This document shows positions 36,601 through 51,600 of a stretch of DNA of 64,000 nucleotides, in pieces; the stretch's first letter is position 1, and each line of letters begins with the position of its first letter. The DNA lies in NCBI GenBank assembly GCA_013399855.1, contig VXAY01006827.1, positions 818,395 to 882,394 of the forward strand, in the 5' to 3' direction. The position numbers and the translations under genes were made by a program. The notes beneath the pieces are model-generated. The model worked only from the letters and a program-made list of their open reading frames with translations, was not told the DNA's origin and ran no database searches. The stretch comes from Oxyruncus cristatus. Taxonomy: Eukaryota; Chordata; Aves; Passeriformes; Cotingidae.

Positions 36601-39600
36601 GAGGGAGGTGACAGCAGAATGACAAGCATGTGGCCTCATTCCATAATGCAGTCAGTCAAGATCCTTCACCATCAAAACACATTTTTTCCTGTTTGACCTC
36701 CCCTCATTACCTGGATGGGTAGTGTGTTTCCCTACTCTGTCAGGTAAACCTGGAGGCTACAAACAGAGTTGTGATTCACAGTGGGTTTTCTCCCAGGTTA
36801 ACTCCAGCTTGGTTTCCTTGCTGCCTGCAAGAAAAGAAAGCCTGGGAACAACCTACCATTACAGTTACACTTTCTGAGGGAAGGACGTAGCTCCCAAACA
36901 AAAGTGTTGTGGAAGAAACACACTGGAGAGCTTGTTTGTGTGATTGCACCATCTCTCCTGTTGGAACGTAACGCTGAAAGATTTGGGGCGTTTTACTCTT
37001 CTCTATCAGGCTAATATTCATTCAGTTATTTAGGACTGAGCTTTCTAGAACACATCATTTTCCTTGAGCATTGCTTACATCACAGTTTGGCAACTTCTGG
37101 GTTTCAGCCCTCACTTTTGCAACTGGGTTTTTCGGACGTTTGTAGCTAACAGCAGTCAAACCTTGCTGGACTTCACGTTAGCACGTTGGAAATAAATTGT
37201 GATTTTATCTACTCTAACTTCAACATAAGGACAAATTGAAGTTTTGAAAGATTGTAATAAAAGCTGCATGAGTGTAACCGTGTCTAACATTTTTACTAGG
37301 ACAAAACCTTAAAGGACATCTGTCATGACAGGGAATATTGAAACATTGACTATATATATTTATCAAGTGAATGCATCATTAGATTTTGGCCAGATGGAGA
37401 CTGATCATTGTGCTATTAAAAATTAGTTTCACGTCACTGGTATTTTTTTGTTTCTATTTCACAAATCACTAGAGTTTATTTTCAAAAAATGTTGGTTAAA
37501 GATATTAGTCAGAGCAAGAAGATAATTTATTTAAATGCACTTGTTCTGTTCTTTGCTATGGAGACCACAGAGCTGTAGTAATATAGCAAACTATGCATAA
37601 CTGAGAGTTTCCATAACTTAATTATCAGGAACGTTATCAGGGCATTGCACAAGGGGCAAGCTCAATTAGATAAGTACATTCCTGTCCCCCATACTTTTTA
37701 CTTATTATATAATCCAGTGGATCTCACTGCAAGAGAGTTCTAAGAATTATGTTGCAAACGTGTTTGTCTCATATCTCCAGCATAGAACAAAAAGGGATTT
37801 TTTTTCCTGCCAAATTCTCCTACAAGTATTTCTCTAGTAGTTAATTTTTTTTAAAAAGCACAGAGCTTTCTTTAAAAATCTGCTGTTAGGTAGAAGAAAG
37901 AGCTGGAGTCCGAGATTCCTGGCCTTTGGTGAGCCCTCTGGACTTGACTGCAGCAGTCCTTCCACTGAGGCTTTCTTTTATGGGTTTTATTTTCTGATTT
38001 CTTTTGCTGTAGTAGTTGCATTCAGAAAATAACTAATGGCTTTATTATGCAAAAATAAATGTTTTTCATAACTCCACCCGCGATGAATTCTCTCTCTCAT
38101 GCAAGATAAGGCATTAGAAGGACCTGACAAATACTGTGACTTAGTCTTCAAGATTATATGTATCATTTAATTTATATTAATTATGCAGGATTATTCAATT
38201 AGCTCTGAAATAACCCTATTACTGTCCAACAACTTAAATTCCTTCTTTCTAAGAGAGACATCTATAACCTTATGTTGAGGAGTGAATGGGATTTATTGGG
38301 AGCTCATAGCTATCTCTGTGGTGGGGCATCATTATTTCAGTTAAACAGTATATGAATGATTAGAAATAACAAGGAGAGCAAAAAGGTGCTGGTTTTAATC
38401 TGTGATAATAATATAAAATTACATTAAACCCTACCTTATATATTTTTTCGTGCAGGCTGTGCAGTTATTTTATACAGAAAAGATCAGATTCACAGGTGAT
38501 AGGCTGATCAGTGTCATTCCTTCCCTCACTCAGGACAGAATTTTGATCTCCATTTTTAACAGACTAATTCAGTACACGTTATGTAACATCTGGGGACTCA
38601 GCATGCTGCTTCTTCGAGTGTTCAGCAATTGTAACTCTCGTACCCACGTCATTCAGGGTCGTGTTACATCTCTCTCTTCCACTGAAAAAGCTCTCAAAGT
38701 CACTATAAGACATCTTCACGTCAATGATAATTCATTTTTGTAATTTTGAAAATTAGGTTACTACATAATGGACGGGGGCTAATATGTACCTCGGAACGTT
38801 TCACTTTATTAATGATTTTCCGTGTCTTGTTTTCTCGCCCTTCGGATTTAGCTCCTCTTTCACTCAGGTGTCTTGGTGTCCCTAAGCCTTTCTGGGCCAC
38901 AGCTGGAGAAAGCAGTGATTGACAGGACCCTGGTGGGGAAGCTCATCTCCGACACCATCAGTGATGGTAATTACACCCATGTGCAAATCAATTGCCTACA
39001 TTAACAATAGAGTAGAGAAATAGTATGTCAACAGGTAGACTAATTATTGCCACTGGGGACTTGCAAACACAACAAGTAATTGCATGTAATGCCATAGTTA
39101 CAACCCTCAGGACTAAGAACACTTTAAGAATAATATTTAACATCAAAGTTTTCAGGCTTGTCAAATGCTGCATGGGTTTCTAAAATTCAGTTTCTTACAC
39201 GTTGTAATCACTGTGAAAATGCCATTTGAACTTGTCATGTTTATTTTGTTAAGTAGGAAAAAGGGACAGAACCAAACATTAGCCGATTGATAAATTACAC
39301 GGGATAGTTATTATTAAAGTTATTATTAAAAAAGGCCGAATAAGATTAGTTATGTGGAGGTATTCTGATTCAGAATCTCACTATCATTATTAAGTAGTGA
39401 CTGCTTAAAATAAAATTTTCATTTAATGCAGAAGAAAACCTAAATTTAACCCTAACCTCATTTTTTATCAACTAATGACACAGAGAACATAGAACACATT
39501 TGCTTTCTTGACTCCTTTTTTCTGCTTTTCAGTTAAGTTACTGGGTTCCATCTCCAATTTTTTGCCCTCATTTCCTAGAGGGAGAATATCATACTTTTAT

Positions 39601-42600
39601 GTGATGAAAAGCAGGAAAGCATGGAACCTAAGGTTATACCCAAATTGAATTTGTTTGTAGAAATTATTTGGAATACTCTGTCTTTAAGAAAAATAAAAAT
39701 TAAATTATATGTATCATGCCTTACCTTGGCTTAATATGTCATAGAAATACAAATATTTCTCTAAAAAATACTGCTAATTAAAAAAGCTTACAACTAAAAA
39801 CCAGTAAAGCAACAAAGATACTCTCCTACACCTAGACCACTGTATTTGTTATATAAAGAACATTATTTAATAGTTTGTCCTTATTTTCACTTATTCAAGA
39901 TTTTCTCAAACCTTCATATTCACTAATACCCATGTCCAAAGGTAAAATAAAACTGCCTCTGTTCCTTTAAAGCAAACCACCCAGTAACTCACTGCAACAC
40001 AGTTTTTATTTTCATGAACAACAAAAGATACTTTTGTTACCCACACAAATAGTGTTCAAAATACAAATTTTTGTACTGAACTATTCCTATGTGAGAACAA
40101 CAACCTAATGTTGTCACAGAGGAAATTAATTCAAAAAAACTGCACGTCTTTCCAAATCTGACTTGGAATTGGGGTTGTGGTTATCGAGTTGGCCAAAAGA
40201 AATTCTATATTTAGTACGAGAACCCTGTATAAAAATAATACTTTAGCAATTGTGTAGACGTAGAAATGGATAAGGATTACAATCTGTCAAAATGACTTGT
40301 GAAATGTTGTAATTCTGATTTGGAGTAGCATGTCCTCTTAACATTTGGAATAAAGGTCAGATTGTGTGCACAGAATACAGAATTGATACTGCTTTTATAG
40401 TGCCCCTGCATCTAATAAAGTCTTCCTTGTTCTGATTGTTTATAGGCAAAATTTCATCAGCATCTGAGGTGTGCTGTGGCTCATCTTTAATGTAAACTGT
40501 GTCTGTGAGGGCATCAAAATATTTTAACTGTGTGCATACATATTGAGGATACCACACTCAGTGGTTTTCAATTTTCATGTGTGTTCAGGATCTCAATTAT
40601 GGTGCTGAGTTATAGATCTCAGTTATAGTCAGATACTTTATCACCTTTTTTTTTTTTCCCCACCAAAAAAGCTAGTGTTAATGTTACATTTCAAAGGCAG
40701 TTGTTTGGCTTTAAACTTCACCCTTTAGCATTTGCATACCAGATACTTCAGAGCTATACCAGGACATGGCTGATGGAAAATTCGAGTGGTTATAAATCAG
40801 ACTAAATCAAAGCAAAGCTGAGTAGCCAGTTTTCCATGCTTCTATGTAAGACTGAACTGCCAATCTACTTATACTATGTAAAATTTAGATTTAAGAATCT
40901 GGCATTTTAGTAATAAATACTTTTTTTAGTTTTTTTCAGGGATTGTTCCACGGGGGTCTGCTTGTTTGGTTTTAAATCCAGTTCCATTTTATTTGGCCTT
41001 TTTTTTTTTTTAACAGAGGTTTCTGAGTTTGCAGTCTGAACACAGCTTGCTAGCTTTACTTTAAACATGTTTCTCATCAATTATTCCTCAGTGATCTGGT
41101 AGTAGTTACCCTGATGACTCACTTCGTACTCAGACATCTCTTTAAATGTGGGTGCTGCTTGAATAACTGGGTAACACTTGGGGAAAATCCTAGATACTAT
41201 ATTGTAAGTAATTTTCATTGACAGATTAGTTAATCACTTTTGTGTTGAACTGTTTTGGTCCAACACCCCCTTATGATAACAGCAGGGATTCCACTGTGCT
41301 TTTCCAGACTCCAAGGGAGTCTGTTCCATCTTGGTTATTTGTATTGTTTGGGTACCCCCACATGTGAAGCTTTCATCAAATTCATAACCCCTCTAAAGCA
41401 TAATCCTGTATGTAACAGCCTCCTCAGTGTCTGCAGCAGCACCAGGAACCATACAATGTCAAATATCAGATACACCTCAAGTTCTAATTTGCATTTATCA
41501 CCCTTAGCACAAACTCAGCTGTATTAGGTACATTTCTGAAATACTGGTGGATGTAACCGTAAGAAGAAAAAAATACTGAAGGCTGAACCGAGATGAAAAT
41601 TAATGTGGAAGGGCATAAAACATATATTTGGATGTAGTGGCAATTTGATATGAGGTAATTTATTCAGGTTTGCGCAGTCAGAGTACTCCCTAGGCTTTAT
41701 TTCTCATTTCCAAGAAGGTCCTGGCAGGATGACACATTGATGTCTTTTAGGACATTACAGGGCTTTCAGTGCAATATTTAAGACACTGTTTTGAAAAAAA
41801 TTGCTTTTTGCAGTGTCCCAGTGGAGTGTTCAGTACTTTTTTTTTTATTAGAAATGAGTATTACAGTATTACTGACAGTTTTTATTTGGGTTTTTTTTTC
41901 CAGCTGTTATTACAGACAATTTCATCATTTTGTCATTTGAGGACCATAACCAACTCTGCTTTATTCAGTTTACAAAGAAGATGGATTCTCCTGACGTAAC
42001 CAAAAGACTTGAAAAACTCTCTTGTTTGGACTTTAAGGTACAGCTGTCAATGATGATAGTAAATACTGAAGGAACTGTACATTATGAATCACTGGTACTC
42101 ACTGATACTGTATAGCAGCATAAATTGCAAATCTTTGTATAACTGACCAAAGCAGCTCAAATTCCGAAAATGGCAGTTACTGAAAAGTAAAAAAAAAAAN
42201 NNNNNNNNNNNNNNNNNNNNNNNNNNNNNNNNNNNNNNNNNNNAAAAAAAAATAAAATTACATGACATTCTGAGTTAATTTGTTAAAATACTGAACCAAG
42301 AGGAGTCCAGATTTCTACTGTACTTATGTTTGGGCTCAGACACACATTTGAGTGACCTCTGCTTGACAGATTACCTTGTGTCCATTGAGCAGCAGTAACT
42401 GACCCTTTGCACATTCTTGGCATCTAACAAGCATGAAGCAAAATCTGTAATGAGGTAAACCTCAGTGTAAAAGATTTAAGTTAATGTGTTTTACCTCTTG
42501 CTTGTTGTGGGCTGAAAACACACACATGGGCAATTACTGTGGCTCATCTGATAGACAGGAACTCATGAAGCTCTGATACTTCAGCCATCTGTCTGAGCTC

Positions 42601-45600
42601 CAAGACTGCTGTAACTCTTTGCAGAAATCCTAATTTCCCCTCTAGTTACAGTAATGGAATTGTTGGGAGAGTCACTTTTACAATTAAGCCACTGAGTTAG
42701 GACTCAAGATAAAGAAGCTGAGTTTCTTGCCACTGGCCAACTGTATGTGTGACTTTAGGCAAGTGATTTGGTGCTAGTGTATGTCAATTCACTAGTTACA
42801 CCGTGAAAATTAAAATACTCCTTTTTGCCAGCCCATTATGTGTGGGTTTGTCTATACCACAGCCGTAGCAGCAGCTGAAAGTAGCCTAGAGAGAGCTGAG
42901 CTGGCTTTAAACTATCCAGTCTGTATGTCAGTGGAAGCCAGCTCATCTCAGGCTGAATTACACTGTATCTTGGATGGATTGTGCTGTGCAGACGTAACTT
43001 ATTTCAACCATAAGCTCTTTGGCATCAGGGCAGCAGCTGACCTTAGGTGGAAGCGCTTGGTGCTACAGCAGTAGGAAAAAATAATCAGCCGAGGCAATTA
43101 ACTTTGAACAGGTGAAGTAGGAAAGGGACTGCATCCAATTCACTGCAAGAATGAAGAAGGGTCAAGCCTTTGCCCAAGAAAGGTAGAAAGATGCTGTGAG
43201 CAAAGGAGAGAATTTGTATTTATTTCAGACTGGGTAAATGTTAAGGAAAACAACCTTGTGCTAGCAAATACTTTCCCCTTGACAATCCCTTAGTAATTTG
43301 CTTGCTGATATATGGGAGCTTGCATCTGCAAGGCAAGCTTTTTAAGGATATGTTTAATTTAAGTTTTGCCATAATGTGTTTTAACTTGCTTGGTAGAAAT
43401 ACTTTCTGCTAGGATTAATATCTAATACATTTTCCAGGCTGTTTCAGTTCAGGGCCTCTTTTCAGCAATGGCTTGTGTTTGCAAGATTGATCCAGCCTCC
43501 ATAACGTGGATTTGAGACAGTTCACTGTTCACTGGGAACTGAGCTGATACATACTTTACTTTAAAATGATGTGCCTTGTGCCTGGTTAAGGCTGTGCTCT
43601 GGAAGCGAGTGTGGTGTGTGGCGTGGCGCTTTTTTTTTTAGTAGTGCTAAAGTTTAACGAGGAAGCCATGGTGAACTGACAACTGCCTTTGTTATCGGAG
43701 TGTGAGGGCCACAGCTCCTGACTTAACGTTTGGAAAAACCAGAAATATCTGCTGCGCTCCCTAATAGGGTTGTTAAATTTTCAGTTCTTTGCTGACACAG
43801 CTGAGCTTCTCGAAACACCTCCGTGTTCAACATTAACTTTGCTTTCTCTTGAAATCAGTGGGAATCACTATGGAATACTTCACTGCCAGCCAAAAAAAAA
43901 AGGCATTTGCATTTTTTAATTGAATGTTCTTTTGTGTGAGGCTTGCTAGTTAGGCAGCTAAATATAATTTTTATTATCTTCAGAATTGCACCAGTGTGAG
44001 ACTGCAGGAAGTATTATTCACTGCTGCAATAATATTATGTCAGCTCTCCACGTTGATTTAGAGTTCTTCATGGCTGGTTTTGGTCAAACTTCCAAAAGCT
44101 AAAGATCGCAGAGTCAGCACCAGTGCCACTCTCAGTAGAAACAAAGTGTTCCTCAGTTGGAACTGTGCAAACTTGTAACAATATGTAACAATAACAAATG
44201 AGGATGGAGGGGGTGGGTAGGGAAAAACCCCCATTCCTTAGGGTTGATTTTTTTTTCAAGAGAAATTGAACAAAAAAGATAACTTGCACTGGTATAGAAC
44301 TACCAGAGGATTGAAATCTGGAGCCAAGATTCAGGAAATTTGATTGTAGCCTTCACTTCTGCCTCTGACTTTTGGTGTAACCTTGAGAAATGTACGTAAT
44401 ATTTGGGTTTAAATTCCCATTTCTAAAATGAGGAAAATGCTTGCAATGATATAACTAAAATTCTATCAGATTATCATTGTAGTGATAAGCAACTTCACAT
44501 TGTTTGGTGTCCAGGCTCACGGCGGGCAAAAGTGGCAGCAGTGCTGGACTGCCAGAGTGCTGTCAATAATAACAAGTCAACCATGCTTTCCTCCTCACAG
44601 CTTGATATTTATCCAAAAGTTGGGTCTTTTACACAATGCATACCTAAACAAAAGAATTAATCTCTCTATCCTCTTCCTTTCTAAATGATGCCATCTCAAA
44701 TTTTATTTATGCTTTGTAAAAATAAAGGAAAATTTATTATATGAATCACTACAGTCTCGACGACCAGCAAAATAGAATACTAACTATTATCATTTGCCTT
44801 TTCTCAGTGGCATGAGTCCATGTTTGAGAGTGACATGTCTATTGCAAGACATAAAGGTTTACAAAAGATTTGTGGCTGTTATTACATGTGAAATTGTTCT
44901 GAACAGTTAATGCTACTATACAGAACTAATTAATACCTGTGGAAGTATTTGTGCTTTTCCAACCTAATCAATGTGTTGTCACCCAATTAACTATTTATAT
45001 ATAGTTGTAATCCAAGTTGCAGCTACCTGTTAACTTTTTTGTATGTTTTATCTTTACATGTCTAAGTATTTTGACAAGTAAAACACAGGATATCCTGAAA
45101 ATATTGACCTTTTGCAAGTTTTTCCTGTCTGTGGTTTTTTAATCCATTTCAATTTACTGAAGGAGACAGAACAAGGAGTTAAATGTTTACCGTGAGAGAA
45201 CAACATTGGTAATTACTTTGATTTCAGTTCCTTTTGATGTGTATTCAGGGGATGAAGAGGTCAATAATATTATGACCATGCAAATAGAAAAGGGTTCTTT
45301 TTGACCATATAAAAAACAGCAAAGGATTATTAAAGCATTAACCTTGATTTTAATGGCCTTGGTTGAGAGCTGAGATCACAATTTGGATGAGCCTGATTAT
45401 TTACTAAATACAATACATAAATGCAACGGGTTCTTAACACCCATTGCACTCTGGCATTATCGCATTACTGCCAGCCTTTGTTGCCTTGCAGACAGGAATA
45501 TGAAAGCAATCTGTCATGTAGTGAGACTGGCTCCAGAAGCATTTCTCTGATAAGAAGACCCCCTGCCCTTTGCTAGTGTCTGGTCCAGTAGGCTTAGCCA

Positions 45601-48600
45601 TGCGCTTAATCCCCAGAAAGTGGTTCGATTATTGCTGACCAGCAATGGCAAGATAGTTTTTTTTTTCCCCTAGCTATCAACCTTCCATTAATTCCTTAAG
45701 CAGAAATGCGGTGCAATCTATATTTCCTTGGCATGTGTCACCCAGATGGTGCACTGCTCATGTTTTCAAATAACCATGCTCCAAATAACAGAGTTTGAAT
45801 AATAAATTCCACAAATCCTTCCTGAGGAAGAGGCACAATTCTCAAGAGCTGCATAAACTTTACGCATGATGCTGTAGCTCATCCACATTATGCAGAAAAG
45901 TATATATTCTTTTGCAAAGCAGATGTTTGTGTTTGGCTTCCGTAATTTAGGGAGGAAAAAGAAAGATATATGTTTGTTCAAATGCTGTAGAATATATTTA
46001 ATATTTGATTATGTCTTAAACACTAGCCTTAGCTCCGTGGTCAGCTTTGCAGAACTTGTCATTTAATATGGCTAAGCTTAAATCCTGTGTGGAGGTCGAT
46101 GCTGTCAAGCAACCATGACTGTACATTTTGGTATTGATTGGAGTCATTGCAGTAAATTCCTTCTTAACTCATATTCCTTTCCATCCCAATCCCCTCCCCA
46201 CAGATAAAAGTGTGAGCATGTCTTTTTCTGTCTGAGGAGATATTTTTCACGTTTACAGACAGCCTATATGAAGATATGTGTACGCAGTACTCTGTGTGTA
46301 TATATACATTCTTTTTCACACACCCAAAGTAAATGCTCCCATTTGCTCCTACTAGGCTGTTTTATCTCCTCAAATATTTCCTACGTTTTTTTCTTCCATC
46401 AGATTTCTTATGTTGATATACTTGGACCAGAAGGTAGAAGGATGAAACGTCACCTGGCAATAAACTGTATGCAAGATATGGTCATTTGCTGGTGGTCAGC
46501 AACTAGTGATGGAGCATGGCCTTGGTCTCCTATTTCCTGTGAGAGGGACAGAGCCAACCTATTGCTATTAGGCTGTGCACATGGCAAATTGGAGGTAAAG
46601 TGCTGAACTCTCTTGTTGCATGATTTTTTTCAGATTTGCTAAAGAAAGAACTGTTAAATGAATATTCAGCTAGATATAAAGAACAAATACGATCAAAACA
46701 TAAGGAAGGGAGATCAGCCATTCTAATCTTAAAAACAAAGGTTTGTTATTTAATTAAAAAAGGACCTTATTTAGTACATTTACTATTTTCACATCGAAAC
46801 TGGAAACCTGAGAAATGCAGCAAGGAAGTTACGTCTTTTATCATGGAGTAGCTTTGGTGTTGCTAAAACTGAAAATAGAAGTGTCAGAGTTCCATTAGAA
46901 AACTAAGTAAGAAATTGTAATTGTTGCATGCGTGTCTGATGCGATTATTTTACTTTGTCTGCAACGTTAACTAATAGGCATTTTACATCTATTTCAAATG
47001 TTTTGTTATAAAATTCTATCTATGCCCAGATGATGTTTAAATTGTTGCTATGATTATTGATCAAATCAGGGACTGTTTTTTTCTAAAAGAAAAAGTCAAA
47101 ACTCCCCATCTACAGGTGGGAATGTAAGACACAAGTTAGGGCAAAGCTACAAGATGACCCCTTTCCTGACACCTGCTTAGCTTACCTTTTTAGGCAGATG
47201 TTTCTTCTATTTCATTTTTATTTCATCTATTCATCTATTTTGCTAGGTAGAAAAATAAAAACAGAGCCATCTGGGCATACTCTGAGAGAACTGGAGCCTG
47301 AATTTAAAACGTTAAAGCTTTCCTGGACTAACGTCTTGTATAGATGCTCCTGTATTTGGAATTTTATTTTCAGTTTATCTTAAGCCACTTCTAATATGGA
47401 CTAAAAAGTCACTGACTGTGGGAGAAGAGCACAAACTTGAGGATCAGCTGTGGAATAGCTGTTCTGGATTAGCTATTAGAGACTATTTCCCTATAGGGAA
47501 AAACCCCAAGGAACGCTTTAAAATAAGCCACTCTTACAAACAGCATCCTGTTCTCTTTAATTAGGGAAGATGTAAATGTTTTAATGTCTTGGAACTATTA
47601 CTTTGATAACTAATATTTGAGTGAGATTTTTTTTTTACCCTTGGGGCTTTCTACATATTGAAAGCCAAAGAGAAAAGGTAGTTGAGACAGCTTTTCTTTC
47701 TTATTTCTGTCATTAGTCACTGTAAAATTGAAGTTTAAATTACCTCCAGCTCTGCCTTCTTTGCTTCTTTTCAATTGACCTCTCTCCACTTGTGGTCATC
47801 TTTGACTCATCTCTCTCCTCTGCCTGATCTACTCCTGCAGTTCTCCATTCCCCCTGCAGCTATGCCAGATCACACAGAAAAATTACTCTGGGAGCTAAAA
47901 CACGTGGCTGTTCTTTGTAAGCTTTTCCAACCTAGTCCCTGTGCCAGTTTGATATTATGAAACTTCATCCCACTAACATTTCAGACCTTATTTCTTGCCG
48001 TGACTTCCGTATGTCCAGGTTCTGACAGCGACATTCCCATGCCTTTTTTTTTTTTTTCCTTTCTGCATCTTCCAGAAAGCTCCCTAATGCCAGTGTAGCA
48101 GTTTGCAATCTCTGTTTTCTGAGATGTTGTTTAGAGACTCTTTTCTTCTAAGAAATTCACAGAAACCACCCTGTCAGTTCAAAGCTTTCTGTGTTTCAAT
48201 TTTTGCGTTATAGGGAGATTTCCAAAATCACAGCATTCCTCAGCATCTTTCTGTACACCTAGTTTTATCCTCTTCTGGTTCAGACTCTGGTGTAGTCCTA
48301 ACCACATCACTGGTGCTTTACACAGTAAAGATAATCAACATTCACTGAGGCTTTGGGCCTCATAATCATTTTAATTTGGCCCATATCGTAATAGAAATAT
48401 CAGAAAACGCTTTTTAAAAGCAGAACTGCTAAATTTGACTGTTCAGTTGCTTTCTGTATTTTGATTCTTTGCCTGTACTTGTCTGTTTCAATTCTAAGAT
48501 CTTCGGATGAAATTTCTTTTCCTGTGTTTATCAGTAAAACATGAGCACTATGGTAGGGCTGTGGAAAACTTAGTCATATATGAATAATAAACTGTCTTGC

Positions 48601-51600
48601 TGGTTGTCAGTCGGGCTGTTCCATGTACTTGGAACGTTCAGCAGGGCTCAAGACACTCCGCCTATATACGTAGCCTGTAAGTATAACCTATGATATTGTT
48701 TGGTTGAGGTTTTCAGCTTAATTTCCTTATGGGCAGGAGTTAAATTCCTGTGCATGGATGGGAGAATGTCATAACCCAGCAGTTCTAGAAGTGATGTCAA
48801 CCACCAACCTGTATTTAACTGAGGTACATTTTTCCCCTACAGAGTCTTGGAGGGGGACATTAACTTAACACCTTTAACTTCTGAGGGTCATTTGATAACA
48901 TAAACATGAGCAGAAACATAGTTAGCATTTCTAGAGAGCTCTGAACAGTTACTCCCCAGGTCAGACACCACAAAAATACAGTGGTTCTGTAAGCATGCTT
49001 ATTTTCCTCTCTTTGCCTCTACTCCCTTACCATTTGTAGTATTCCTCAGGTAAATGAAAACAGGATGTGCCATTGTTATGCCTGAAAGTAAATCCATATT
49101 TATCATATTTGACCAGTAATATGAATTTTTTCCCAGAAAATGATTATGGTCAACAGTAGAAGAATAAGAAGCATGAGCTGATTCAATTTAGAGCATTTAT
49201 CGTAAAGAAATGTAATCAATATCACTGTTTTAATTGAAAATAATAGTATCAGTTGGATAAAAAAGCATTATTCTCTAGAATTAAGAGAAAACCAGAAACT
49301 GCTGAATATCAAGATCATAAAGAGCTGTTTGGCATTTTGGGTTTGTGAAACCCAGCCCCAGGCAATGGATGGGTGCTACCCACAGCCATCACCTCGGTGC
49401 TGACCTTTGGAAACCACAACATGACCTGCCAGCTGCTGACACTCACGTGTTGGGGCAGAGCAAAGGTAAATGGGGCACTTATTTGATGCTACTTCCTGCC
49501 TGGAAGAATTTTCTGAGTGGTATTGGCTGCTCACCAGAAGGTGTGCTCGCTGGAAGGATGAGGACAGGAAGAGCTCCAGGATGAGACAACTCAGCCCCTT
49601 GTCATGATCATGGCCTGTAACTACACGTTCTGTGTTGGGATGATTCACATGGCCCATGGAGTATTTGGGGTGTTGTGTACTTCAGCAGCTTTTCAACTCA
49701 ATGAAAGAAGTGCATTTTACTTTTTAAATACACTGTAGATTTGATTTGAAGTTTATTATGTGGCTTTATGTTTTAGCATTTGCTATTATTAAGGCTACAG
49801 GTAAGCACTATTCCTCTAAAAGCAGAAATAACTTTTTCCTTGCAAATCTCAACTTATTTTACTGATTTTTTTTTCCTGAGATCAGTGTTTAGTGTGTTGA
49901 ATGCTGTAAGATTTGGTAAAGAATTGTCCCTTGAAGAAATAAAAGTGCTTTTCTCTTTAGCATTGTCTTTGCTTTGGTGTGTGATGTACATTTGGATGCA
50001 TGCATCCATGTTGCTGCAGGAGTATTTGTCTGTTGGACCTTTGTCTGCTTTCCTGTGTGCATTGGTTTCCTCCAGTAAACTCATCCATTCTCTAATTTAT
50101 TTATTTAATTATTTGGTGTTTGTTTGGTTTGGTTTTTCTATGTTTAAGTATCAGTGATCAAGGATGTTATTTAAATTGTCTCCCTGTGGAGATAACTCTG
50201 GTGTTTTGTTTTCAAAACCAGAAGAGGAATCTTCAAGAAAATATTTCAAGCAATTTGCTGTGAATAAAAAGGATCCGACGTGAAATCATCTTTGGATTAA
50301 ATGCTTTGAGAGAAAGTCCTGTTAAAATCAACATGAACTTTATTCTGCAAACAAAAATTAACAGGAGGTGCTGATGCCAGGGCTCAGTTACTGTAGTACT
50401 TTGCATTTGTGTTCGCCATGTTTACTGTCACTCCATTTAGTGCTAGTGTGAATGACTGAAATTATGCTTCAATCTTGCAGAAAAATTAGTTTTCCTGAGA
50501 GAGAATGTTATTTTCCTTTCTCCCAAGAGAAAATATTTAGGTTTTTGCATCCACATTGCACATCAGATTTGTGAAATAAACCCAGCAGATCTTTTCTGTG
50601 TGCCCTGTCCTACAGTTACTGTAGTGCTCAGAAAAACATCCACCATGTGTGACTGAATGGCTGAAATACCTCTCACACACGTACAGCAAAGAATGTAAAA
50701 TCCTCCATGTCACAGTGGGTTAAAAGTTCAGTGAATAATGTGGGATAGAGGTGATGATTATGATAAATTTTGAAAGAAAACAAGAATAAATGTTGATTGG
50801 AGATCTAAATAATAAGATTGCATGTAGGAGTGTAGACATAATGCAGCCAAAGAAGTAACCTAGAGTAGGAGCCTTGCATTTTTATATTAGAAAGGTTTTG
50901 AAACAAGGGTGGTTTTTTTCCTTTCATCTTCACAGTGCTGTATTTAGAACTCTTTTACTCTAGTGTGCACCACACTTCCCACTTTACATTTCTAATTAAA
51001 ATGTTTGTTGTTATTTGGAACCTCACTGTGTGAAATTAAATAAGCACCTTTTTAACATCCATAAAATAAATCAAACATTTTTTCTCATCTGAAAGACAGA
51101 CAATTCAGTCACAGCAAGCTTATTTCTCTGTTTCTTTTGTTTTCTTTTTTCATCTGCCTGGTAAGCCAATTTTCTGCTTAAGAACTACTGGTTAAAACTC
51201 TTACTTGTTTTGATACGGGGACTTTATCCTTTCCCAGGATATGCATAAGGATAAATTCTATGCAAAGATTTGCACTGAGAAGAATGATACTGCCCACACA
51301 CAAGCTAGTGCTATTATTTTTTTCAAACATAAAATGAAAGAAAGTGTTTTAACTAGCATAGTTCAGGCCCCTTATTTATAAAGATTAAGAGATTCCTTTA
51401 CTTGGATTCTTATGATTCCTGACTCTAGGATTTGAGAGCCTGGCATTGTAGCATCCCTCATCCTGCTGATGAGCTGATGCAGAGCTCAGGCCAGTACTGC
51501 AAGGGGAAGACAATATAAATGTGCAGTAGTGGTGCATGGCTACCACATCAATAAGGGGAATATGTATAAATTATGTGGACACTATTTAAATGCATGTACT

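Larger units (their letters stand above)
30289..38851 (+). other. WDPCP: WDPCP intron, coding exons 5-6 (8563 bp)
   Basis: Large AT-rich phase-0 intron. It contains two recent-looking tandem duplications (44 bp at 32355-32441; 19 bp at 36271-36308), an antisense CR1 end (about 35715-35872) and poly-T runs (about 32668-32684, 33241-33253). A 183-codon open frame on the minus strand (31829-32380) has no recognisable family and lies in low-GC sequence. No RNA gene seen. Otherwise unique sequence that could hold conserved non-coding elements. Confidence 0.75.
42038..46402 (+). other. WDPCP: WDPCP intron, coding exons 7-8 (4365 bp) with gap and old repeats
   Basis: Phase-0 intron with a 44-base run of N (42200-42243) flanked by A runs, two MIR-like SINE remnants (42698-42770, 44352-44452) and a possible MITE-like relic (42845-43000). 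A 78-codon open frame (42838-43074) crosses the relic and is not coding. The stretch about 45350-45660 is unique and moderately GC-balanced, a candidate conserved element. Confidence 0.75.

Noticed and set aside
42838..43074. 78-codon alanine-rich open frame
   Set aside because: Coincides with the possible MITE-like relic in an intron; no homology recognised.
46636..46851. 71-codon frame just after a TTTTTTTCAG acceptor-like site downstream of WDPCP exon 8
   Set aside because: The implied intron from the exon 8 donor would be only 40 bp, and phase 0 entry meets a stop after two codons; the open phase does not match exon 8.
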